Source: Limnohabitans sp. (GTDB taxonomy: Bacteria; Pseudomonadota; Gammaproteobacteria; Burkholderiales; Burkholderiaceae_C). Taken from it: a DNA stretch of 5,032 bases. Numbering within the stretch: position 1 is the first letter of the stretch; every line of letters starts with the position of its first letter. This document shows positions 1 through 4,664 of this stretch, piece after piece. The DNA lies in the NCBI GenBank assembly GCA_021731425.1, contig JAKFXJ010000045.1, positions 1-5,032 of the forward strand. The letters are read 5' to 3'. The position numbers were made by a program, and so were the translations under genes. A model generated the notes under the pieces. That model was not told the DNA's origin, ran no database searches, and saw only the letters and a program-made list of their open reading frames with translations.

Positions 1-1
1 T

Positions 2-862
2 TTCCCAGCGGGTGGCACGTCTGACGTGTTGGCCCGCATAGTGGGCCAGAAGATGACCGAAAGCTGGGGCCAGCCCGTGGTGATCGAAAACCGTCCCGGC
101 TCCAGTGGCAATTTGGGCGCTGATCTGGTCGCCAAATCACCCGCTGACGGCCACACCCTGGTGCTGATGGACGTGGGCAATCTGGTCATCAGCCCGGCTT
201 TGTTCAAGCTGCCTTTTAATGTCGAGAAAGACTTTGCGCCCGTGGCCATGGTCGCCTATTCACCCCATTTGCTGGCCGTGAGTACCAAAGTGCCCGCCAA
301 CACCCCGGCCGAATTGGTGGCCTACGCCAAGGCGCAAATGGGCAAGCTCAATTACGCCGTGGCTGCTGGCATGGGCAGCGCCTCGCACTTGGCGGGCGTC
401 ATGTACGCGCAGCGCAACGGCATAGAGTGGGGTTATGTGCCCTACAAAGGCGGCGCACAGGCCATCACCGATTTGATCGGCGGTCAAGTGGACGTCATGT
501 TTAATGGCATGGTGGCCACCTATCCACACGTCAAGGCGGGCAAGATCAAATTGATCGCCATCTCGAGCACCCAACGCAATGCGCAAATGCCCGGCACGCC
601 GACCGTGGCTGAGAGCTTGCCTGGCTTTTTGACGGGCAGTTTCCAAGGGCTGCTGGCCCCAGCAGGCACCCCCAAGGCGGTCGTTGACAAGCTGCATGCC
701 GAGGTTCAACGCATTGCCGGCTTGCCTGAGATCAAAGAGCGTTTGACGGCCTTGGGTGCTGAACCATCTAGCATGTCGCCAGACCAATTTGGCCAATGGA
801 TGCGTTCAGAAATTCCAGCGATGGCCAAGATCGTCAAAGACGAGAAGATCACGGTGGAGTGA
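2..862 (+). CDS. Bug/TctC-family tripartite tricarboxylate transporter substrate-binding protein (5' truncated)
   Basis: This is a periplasmic solute-binding protein of the Bug (TctC) family, which captures a small, usually carboxylate, ligand for TctAB-type uptake; the ligand cannot be read from sequence. The frame is open from base 2, and the first visible residues, FPAGGTSDVLAR, are the family's N-terminal ligand-loop motif. The GTG at 26 is therefore not the true start. The signal peptide and roughly the first 35-40 residues are missing, leaving 286 residues of a family usually about 320-330 long. Further hallmarks, numbered in the visible fragment, are ENRPGSSG (29-36), GSASHLAG, VPYKGG (146-151), the DLIGGQVDVMF segment (from 157), PTVAESLPGF, GLLAPAGTPKAVVDKL, and a C-terminal SPDQF...E..IVKDEKI stretch. 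No tctA or tctB gene is visible, which is common for Bug proteins in Burkholderiales. The family call is firm; the substrate is unknown. Confidence 0.95.
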   Translation, partial: FPAGGTSDVLARIVGQKMTESWGQPVVIENRPGSSGNLGADLVAKSPADGHTLVLMDVGNLVISPALFKLPFNVEKDFAPVAMVAYSPHLLAVSTKVPANTPAELVAYAKAQMGKLNYAVAAGMGSASHLAGVMYAQRNGIEWGYVPYKGGAQAITDLIGGQVDVMFNGMVATYPHVKAGKIKLIAISSTQRNAQMPGTPTVAESLPGFLTGSFQGLLAPAGTPKAVVDKLHAEVQRIAGLPEIKERLTALGAEPSSMSPDQFGQWMRSEIPAMAKIVKDEKITVE

Positions 863-884
863 TCTTTCCCCAGCCCCTCCCAAC

Positions 885-913
885 CTGCCCAGTTTGGAGG
901 GTTAAATGGGCAG
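885..913. terminator. Possible bidirectional hairpin between convergent genes
   Basis: The only gap between the convergent Bug and hemerythrin genes is 56 bases. It holds CTGCCCA (885-891) and its exact complement TGGGCAG (907-913), separated by 15 bases. An alternative pairing, CCCTCC (875-880) with GGAGGG (896-901), overlaps it. No T-tract follows on either strand, so this is not a canonical intrinsic terminator. Its position between two gene ends is the main argument for it. Confidence 0.25.
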
Positions 914-918
914 AGGGT

Positions 919-1419
919 TCAGCTGCAGCTGACGCTGCCGCAGCCCGACATGGTCACGTTCTTGATGGCCGAGGGGTCGGCCAGGGTTTCGGTCACGCTG
1001 TCAAAGCCCACTGACTTGAGGTGGGCCGCTAGGCCCGCATCCATGCTGTTGGCATGACCCGGAAACCACTCGGCCAGTGCTTCGGCCATGCGGGTGATGA
1101 TGGTGGTGTCGCTGTCCAGGTAATGGGCTTCGACCACTCGCATGGTCTCCAAAATCGTGGCGTGGTGCTCGGCGTGGCAGTTGTCGGCAGAAAACCCGGT
1201 GGCCAGCATCCAGCGCTCTTCTTGTGCAAAGTGCTCCACCGTGTGGTTCAAAAATGCCTTGTAGACCGGCAGCTGTTGGTCTTCAGGCGTGGCCAGAATC
1301 TGGTTGATCATGTCCACAAACTCTTGGTGCGTTTCGTCCATGCGGGCGTCGCCCGTGTGGAGCGAGTCGGTCCAGGGCATCAGAGTGGGGGCGGTGGTGA
1401 GTGTTGCGGTGGTGGTCAT
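919..1419 (-). CDS. Bacteriohemerythrin-like diiron oxygen-binding protein
   Basis: This is a hemerythrin (HHE) four-helix-bundle protein. Known members bind O2 reversibly at a non-heme diiron site and serve in oxygen storage, delivery or sensing. Starting at the ATG with its first base at 1419, the protein has 166 residues. All seven expected ligands are present: His31, His63, Glu67, His82, His86, His122 and Asp127. From the second ligand onward the spacing (4, 15, 4, 36, 5) is the same as in the Methylococcus bacteriohemerythrin as I remember it; the first interval is four residues shorter. The motifs are MDETHQEFVDMIN, HTVEHFAQEE, HAEHH and WFPGHANSMD. There is no signal peptide or membrane segment, so it should be cytoplasmic and single-domain. 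An upstream TTG at 1437 is possible but less likely. A start at 1380 (MPWTDSL) would also keep the whole domain. None of these starts has a clear Shine-Dalgarno. The tail after the last helix ends in SGCGSVSCS, with two cysteines. The gene converges on the Bug gene and diverges from the membrane-protein gene at 1551. Confidence 0.93.
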   Translation of the reverse strand: MTTTATLTTAPTLMPWTDSLHTGDARMDETHQEFVDMINQILATPEDQQLPVYKAFLNHTVEHFAQEERWMLATGFSADNCHAEHHATILETMRVVEAHYLDSDTTIITRMAEALAEWFPGHANSMDAGLAAHLKSVGFDSVTETLADPSAIKNVTMSGCGSVSCS

Positions 1420-1464
1420 GAGAATGGCAGTCAGCAATCAGGGCAAGAAGGTTGATTGAATTAT

Positions 1465-1479
1465 CGGGCCAACGGCCCG
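1465..1479. repeat. Perfect GC-rich inverted repeat in divergent intergenic region
   Basis: CGGGCC (1465-1470), AAC, GGCCCG (1474-1479) is a perfect 6-base inverted repeat with a 3-base loop. It lies between the hemerythrin gene and the divergent gene at 1551. On the minus strand it abuts a GATAAT hexamer (1465-1460) that could be a -10 element for the hemerythrin gene, though no matching -35 is seen. It could be an operator, a hairpin in the hemerythrin 5' UTR, or chance in GC-rich DNA. No T-tract follows, so a terminator is unlikely. Confidence 0.35.
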
Positions 1480-1536
1480 CGGACGCTGTGGGTATGCAAA
1501 AGCCGTTAAGGTGCTGTCCTTCGTCAAGCCATTGAG

Positions 1537-1542
1537 TATAAA
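1537..1542 (+). promoter_or_regulatory. Possible -10 element close to the start of the membrane hydrolase gene
   Basis: TATAAA stands 8 bases before the ATG at 1551, and no Shine-Dalgarno lies between them. If it is a real -10, transcription would begin within a few bases of the start codon and the mRNA would be leaderless or nearly so. The region about 17 bases upstream (CTGTCC, 1514-1519) is a poor -35. The evidence is weak. Confidence 0.2.
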
Positions 1543-1550
1543 AACGAATC

Positions 1551-2567
1551 ATGGATTCCGTCACACAAGTACTTTTGGGCGCCTCGATTGGCGTGGCCGT
1601 TATGGGGCGTCGCACCGCCTTATGGAAGTCGGCTCTTTGGGGTGGTGTGGCTGGCTTGCTGCCCGACCTGGATGTGCTGTTGGACCACGGCGACCCGATC
1701 TTGAACATGATCCGGCACCGCGCCGAGTCGCACGCCTTGCTCTTGCTCACCCTCTTTGCGTTTCCCATGGCCTGGGCGGTGAGCCGACTCCACCGACAGC
1801 CGCAGCTTTACGGCCGCTGGTGGTGGGCTCTGATGCTGGCGCTGGTCACGCACCCTTTGCTGGACTTGATGACGATTTATGGCACCCAGGTGTTCCAGCC
1901 GTTCACCGACGAGGCCTATGGTTTGGGCAGCATGTTCATCATCGATCCGGTGTACTCGCTGCCCTTGCTCGCGGGTGTGGTGGCCGCCTTGCGCGTCAAA
2001 ACGGTGGGCCGGGCCTTGGCCATCAACGGCTGGGCACTGGCTTTCAGCACCGCGTATTTGGCGTGGAGCGCACTGGCGCAATGGGGGGTGACGCAGCACG
2101 CCCGTCAGTCCCTGCAGGCTCAGGGCTTGCCCAGCCAGCAGCTCTTGGTCACGCCCGCGCCACTGAGCACCTTGGTGTGGCGTGTGGTGGCGCTCGACGG
2201 CGAGCGCCTTCACGAAGGCTTTTACGCCCTGATGGACGGCGGCCGGACCATTCGTTTTGTGGCCCACGAGCGGGGTGGGGCGTTGGCCACACAAAACTCT
2301 GAACACCCGCAGTTGCAGCGCCTGGCACGGTTCACCGACGGGTTTTTCAAAGTGCAACGCAACAGTGACAACCTAGTGGTGACCGATCTGCGCATGGGCC
2401 AGGAGCCCGACTATGTGTTCTCGTTTGACATCGGTCCGCCCCTGCAAGCCGGTGCAACCCATCCGGTAGCCGAGCAACGCAGCCGCCGCATGGACGTGGG
2501 TGCAGGTTTGAAATGGCTGGGGCAGCGCATGCTGGGGCACGATGTGCCACCGCCTGAAAGAAGGTGA
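1551..2567 (+). CDS. YdjM/DUF457-family inner-membrane protein (putative membrane-bound metal-dependent hydrolase)
   Basis: This 338-residue protein belongs to the YdjM/DUF457 family (membrane-bound metal-dependent hydrolases). The hydrolase activity is predicted from conserved residues and I know of no settled substrate. The N-terminal MDSVTQVLLGASIG is the family's typical start and fixes the ATG. Putative metal-site motifs follow: LLPDLDVL (36-43, Asp39 and Asp41), RHRAESHA (55-62, His56 and His61), THPLLD (100-105), the YGTQVFQPF segment (110-118) and FIIDPVYSLP (129-138). About five hydrophobic segments are visible, near residues 28-45, 62-80, 90-108, 134-147 and 155-178. Residues from about 183 form a soluble tail with TPAPLSTLVWRVV, ARFTDGFF and TDLRMG; I recall these from long members of the family, whereas E. 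coli YdjM is shorter and lacks this part. E. coli ydjM is LexA-regulated, but I see no LexA box here. No Shine-Dalgarno precedes the ATG. The gene stands alone between a divergent neighbour and the separately promoted MORN gene. Confidence 0.88.
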   Translation: MDSVTQVLLGASIGVAVMGRRTALWKSALWGGVAGLLPDLDVLLDHGDPILNMIRHRAESHALLLLTLFAFPMAWAVSRLHRQPQLYGRWWWALMLALVTHPLLDLMTIYGTQVFQPFTDEAYGLGSMFIIDPVYSLPLLAGVVAALRVKTVGRALAINGWALAFSTAYLAWSALAQWGVTQHARQSLQAQGLPSQQLLVTPAPLSTLVWRVVALDGERLHEGFYALMDGGRTIRFVAHERGGALATQNSEHPQLQRLARFTDGFFKVQRNSDNLVVTDLRMGQEPDYVFSFDIGPPLQAGATHPVAEQRSRRMDVGAGLKWLGQRMLGHDVPPPERR

Positions 2568-2573
2568 CGAGCC

Positions 2574-2601
2574 TTGACCTCTAGACTGGAAAAAGTATTA
2601 C
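2574..2601 (+). promoter_or_regulatory. Candidate sigma-70 promoter for the MORN lipoprotein gene
   Basis: TTGACC (2574-2579, five of six bases of the -35 consensus) is followed after 16 bases by TATTAC (2596-2601, four of six of the -10 consensus). It lies just past the stop codon of the preceding gene. Predicted transcription would begin near 2608, about 120 bases before the lipoprotein start and about 4 bases before a short ORF at 2612. Confidence 0.4.
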
Positions 2602-2611
2602 GATATTTCCT

Positions 2612-2734
2612 ATGAAAAGAGAAAAGCCTCTTCGTGAATTCGGTCAACGATGCCAACGATATGGATCTGGCGCTCAACTGCCTTGGGAAAGCACCAGCCT
2701 GACGGGCTTCTTTTCATTCAGGCAAACGAAATGA
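2612..2734 (+). CDS. Possible 40-residue leader ORF overlapping the MORN gene start
   Basis: The ATG at 2612 opens a 40-codon frame that begins MKREKPLREFGQRCQRYG and ends FFSFRQTK. Its TGA (2732-2734) overlaps the lipoprotein ATG (2731-2733) as ATGA, the arrangement seen in translational coupling. The predicted product is basic at the N-terminus, with no signal peptide or recognised domain. There is no Shine-Dalgarno, but the candidate -10 at 2596-2601 would place transcription start almost at this ATG, so leaderless translation is conceivable. A 40-codon ORF ending at this spot can easily arise by chance, and I have no homology support. Confidence 0.22.
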   Translation: MKREKPLREFGQRCQRYGSGAQLPWESTSLTGFFSFRQTK

Positions 2735-4086
2735 AGTCTCGATCTCCAACTTGGCTGTCATTATGGGGGGCGCTCTTTTTGGTTTCGGCATGTCACTTTG
2801 AGCCGAGCCCTTTGCCGACTTGTCAGGGCACCAAAACAGCCAACTGGAACCAGTGTGTTGGCACAAAACTCCTTTTAGACGTTGTTTTTGTGGGTGAATG
2901 GAAGGATGGAAGAGCCACCGGTCAGGGGAGGCTCGTCTTCTCCGATGGTGACCAATACATCGGCGAATTCGAAGACAGTGAATTCAGCGGAAAGGGGACA
3001 TACACCTTTGCCAACGGTGACAAGTTGGTCGGTGAATGGAAAGAAGGTCTTTTCAGCGGACAGGGCACGATCACCACTCGCAACAGGGGTCAGTACGTCG
3101 GTGAATTCAAAGACGATCAACGGAACGGGCAAGGCACTGTCACCTATGCCGACGGCAGCAAGTACGTGGGCGAATACCAAAACGATGAACGCAACGGTCA
3201 GGGGAAGATGACCTATGCCAACGGCAGTCAGTACGTCGGTGAATTCAAAGACGACGAGAGGCATGGACAGGGCACGCTCACCATCGCCGATGGTGACCGG
3301 TATGTGGGTGAATTCAAGAATGGCAAACGCCATGGGCCAGGAACCATCACCTATGCCGACGGCACTCAGCTGGCTGGCGAATTCAACGATGGCCAGAAAA
3401 AGCGAGGCAACATTAGCCAAGCCTATGGGGGCCAAAACGGCGGCGGATCCGAAGCTGATGTGCGAGTGGATCCCAAAATATCCCCCCACATCAGCCGTGA
3501 CAAGTACCTCAGTCAATCCAAAGTGGGTCACAGCGGGCCATTGAAATCAGCCGATCCTTTTGTATTCGTGTTGGATAACAAGCGTTCGGCCAGCTATGCT
3601 TGGTGGATCAAACCCGTATCTGTGCACCCCACTGGGACCACAGTGTCTGGTGTACCTCTCAAGGACATCAACGAGTACAGAAACGACAATTACAGTGACT
3701 GGTGCTATGCAAATGCATTGACCAGAAGGTCATTCAGTTCCCCCGTCGAACCTATTCGAGCGGAGATTGAGGAGTCCATGTGGGACGACAATTTACCCGG
3801 TTTTCAAGCCAGTGGCGCCTTCACTGGACAAGGCGAACAAGATGCACTCGTTGGGAATTTTCAGAGTTGTGATGGTCACCAAGGCGTTTTCCTTCTGATG
3901 ACGGACCGGTCTAAGCCCAAAAAAGTAATCTATCTGCGAGAGTGGAGTGATTGGAAAGGGTTCATCTGGTTGGATAAGTCCAAGGATGGCGACAGCCTTT
4001 TTGTGGGAAGTTGCCTGTATTGTGGGGACTGGAGTGAGCTGTCCTATGACATCAAGAGAAAACGGTTTTACTGGACTTATCCGTAA
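2731..4086 (+). CDS. MORN-repeat lipoprotein with an unrecognised C-terminal domain
   Basis: This is an exported, lipid-anchored protein of 451 residues. The start at 2731 is chosen over the in-frame ATG at 2650 because it places a classic lipoprotein signal at the N-terminus: MKSRS, hydrophobic WLSLWGALFL, then lipobox LVSAC with Cys21 as the acylated residue. The +2 residue is His, not Asp, so sorting to the outer membrane is expected. A weak AGG lies at 2720-2722. Cys31 and Cys42, in a C-x10-C stretch containing TANWNQ, precede the repeats. Residues 53-229 are eight MORN repeats of 23 residues with consensus YVGEFKDxxRxGQGTxTYADGxx; the third is irregular and the last is partial. MORN arrays form elongated beta sheets in other proteins, often as scaffolds, but no specific bacterial role can be inferred. 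A Gly-rich linker (about 230-270) leads to a domain at about 272-451 that I do not recognise. It is rich in Trp and Tyr, with Cys325, Cys380 and a CLYC pair (428, 431) near the end. The gene is less GC-rich than its left neighbours and appears monocistronic apart from the possible leader ORF at 2612. Confidence 0.9.
   Translation: MKSRSPTWLSLWGALFLVSACHFEPSPLPTCQGTKTANWNQCVGTKLLLDVVFVGEWKDGRATGQGRLVFSDGDQYIGEFEDSEFSGKGTYTFANGDKLVGEWKEGLFSGQGTITTRNRGQYVGEFKDDQRNGQGTVTYADGSKYVGEYQNDERNGQGKMTYANGSQYVGEFKDDERHGQGTLTIADGDRYVGEFKNGKRHGPGTITYADGTQLAGEFNDGQKKRGNISQAYGGQNGGGSEADVRVDPKISPHISRDKYLSQSKVGHSGPLKSADPFVFVLDNKRSASYAWWIKPVSVHPTGTTVSGVPLKDINEYRNDNYSDWCYANALTRRSFSSPVEPIRAEIEESMWDDNLPGFQASGAFTGQGEQDALVGNFQSCDGHQGVFLLMTDRSKPKKVIYLREWSDWKGFIWLDKSKDGDSLFVGSCLYCGDWSELSYDIKRKRFYWTYP
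2887..3417 (+). repeat. In-frame array of eight 69-base MORN repeats
   Basis: Repeat units begin at 2887, 2956, 3025, 3094, 3163, 3232, 3301 and 3370. Each of the first seven is exactly 69 bases (23 codons) with no indel; the last is cut to 48 bases. The conserved core per unit is Y/F-V-G-E-F/W/Y, then xDG or xDD, then G-Q-G. Unit 3 has TTRNRGQ in place of the usual T-Y-A-D-G-x-x, and unit 7 has GPG for GQG. Units 4-7 are the closest to each other. Confidence 0.92.
3089..3254 (+). repeat. 28-base exact direct repeat within the MORN array
   Basis: Bases 3089-3116 and 3227-3254 are identical over 28 bases, 138 bases (two MORN units) apart. They cover the end of one unit and the first seven to eight codons of units 4 and 6. 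Other unit pairs share the protein motif with more silent differences, so this identity exceeds what protein constraint alone requires. It suggests a recent two-unit duplication or local gene conversion. Confidence 0.8.
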
Positions 4087-4108
4087 TCCAGGTGAGCTCG
4101 CCGCTTTG

Positions 4109-4131
4109 GGGCCTCTTTGATTTTGAGGTCC
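4109..4131 (+). terminator. Possible weak hairpin downstream of the MORN gene
   Basis: GGGCCTC (4109-4115) can pair with GAGGTCC (4125-4131) over seven positions, including one G-T pair, around a T-rich 9-base loop. It begins 22 bases after the lipoprotein stop codon. No T-tract follows the stem, so a strong intrinsic terminator is unlikely. Its location is the main support. Confidence 0.3.
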
Positions 4132-4177
4132 GTTGCAGAGTCATCTGACGCCGTCCATTTTACAGTTCAGAAAGGCA

Positions 4178-4213
4178 ACAACTGAGAGCCAAGTTGTGTG
4201 TGCTTTATATATT
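4178..4213 (+). promoter_or_regulatory. Candidate promoter and inverted repeat upstream of the exported-protein pair
   Basis: ACAACT (4178-4183) and AGTTGT (4192-4197) form a perfect 6-base inverted repeat with an 8-base spacer. Overlapping it is a weak -35 (CTGAGA, 4182-4187), followed after 18 bases by an AT-rich -10-like stretch (TATATA at 4206, or TATATT at 4208-4213). If real, the inverted repeat would sit over the -35 as an operator might. The remaining bases between 4087 and 4250 show no gene that I can support. Confidence 0.25.
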
Positions 4214-4250
4214 CTGGCCAATTCAAGGTTCCATTGTTAAACTTAAAAAT

Positions 4251-4664
4251 ATGAAGAATCCTCTGTTTTTGATGGTTGTCCTTTCTCTGGCGGCCACTGC
4301 ACAAACCCATGCCTCCTGCATCACCGCAGGCCGTTTGGACAGTGCGGGACGCTGGGCACCCCAATTCAAGACAGTCAGGCTGTTGGACGAGGCGGGCAAA
4401 CCCTTGACGGCGACGAGCAAACCAGAATTGCTGCGTGTCCGCTCGGCCGAGCTGACCGAGCCTGCCTTGTTGTCTGCCTGTGAGGGGGAGAAAGCCCTTG
4501 AGCGTGGGGATGACGCTCCATCTTCTAAAGCTTCGGTTCCGGCGGTCAAGCCGGGCAAGGTCATGGTTGTGGGCGTGGGCTTCCCCCAGCTCCAAATTGG
4601 CGGTGAACTGGTCGAGCTGAAAGTGCAAGTCACCCCCGAGCAGACCATGATGGTGACCCGATGA
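4251..4664 (+). CDS. Small exported protein of unknown function
   Basis: I do not recognise this 137-residue protein. The ATG at 4251 is preferred over an in-frame ATG at 4194 because it gives a standard Sec signal peptide: MKN, a hydrophobic core PLFLMVVLSLAATA, then probable cleavage after Ala21 (QTHA, then SC). Cys23 immediately follows, but His at -3 makes this a poor lipobox, so a soluble periplasmic or secreted protein is more likely than a lipoprotein. The mature protein has about 116 residues and two cysteines (Cys23, Cys77) that could form a disulfide. It has a charged middle (LLDEAGKPLTATSKPELLRVRS), a low-complexity Ser/Pro/Ala linker (DDAPSSKASVPAVKPG) and a beta-like end (KVMVVGVGFPQLQIGGELVELK). 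There is no Shine-Dalgarno; the upstream bases are AT-rich. Its stop overlaps the next start as ATGA, so the two genes are probably co-transcribed and translationally coupled. Confidence 0.75.
   Translation: MKNPLFLMVVLSLAATAQTHASCITAGRLDSAGRWAPQFKTVRLLDEAGKPLTATSKPELLRVRSAELTEPALLSACEGEKALERGDDAPSSKASVPAVKPGKVMVVGVGFPQLQIGGELVELKVQVTPEQTMMVTR

Noticed and set aside
260..796. Long minus-strand open frame inside the Bug gene
   Set aside because: It is antisense to a gene with unmistakable family motifs throughout. Its composition (many His, Arg, Gly, Gln) is typical of a GC-rich shadow frame.
1054..1455. Plus-strand open frame opposite the hemerythrin gene
   Set aside because: The minus strand carries all seven hemerythrin ligands at proper spacing; the plus frame shows only low-complexity Gly/Val/His content.
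1452..1465. TTGAT-N4-TTATC as an FNR/Anr site near the hemerythrin gene
   Set aside because: The left half-site is perfect but the right half matches ATCAA at only one position, so it is not a credible FNR box.
1486..1550. LexA box upstream of the YdjM-like gene, as known for E. coli ydjM
   Set aside because: No CTG-N10-CAG arrangement is present in the intergenic region.
1511..2302. Plus-strand open frame of 263 codons overlapping the membrane hydrolase gene
   Set aside because: It is out of frame with the YdjM-like protein, rich in Arg/Gly/Ala/His, and lacks any motif; the other frame has membrane segments and family motifs.
2633..2695. Short frame reading VNSVNDANDMDLALNCLGK before a stop, possibly a remnant of a gene end
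   Set aside because: It is only about 20 codons, preceded closely by an in-frame stop, with no recognisable family. It cannot be separated from chance.
2650..2730. Upstream in-frame ATG at 2650 as start of the MORN gene
   Set aside because: It would bury the lipoprotein signal peptide 27 residues inside the protein; the ATG at 2731 places it exactly at the N-terminus.
2887..3417. CRISPR-like or intergenic tandem repeat array
   Set aside because: The periodicity is 69 bases in frame without spacers and encodes MORN units, so it is protein repeat structure.
2875..3531. Minus-strand open frame of 218 codons with repeated hydrophobic units
   Set aside because: Its repetition (FEFTDVLTAVGIG-like) is just the antisense of the MORN repeats, whose plus-strand reading has a lipobox and correct consensus.
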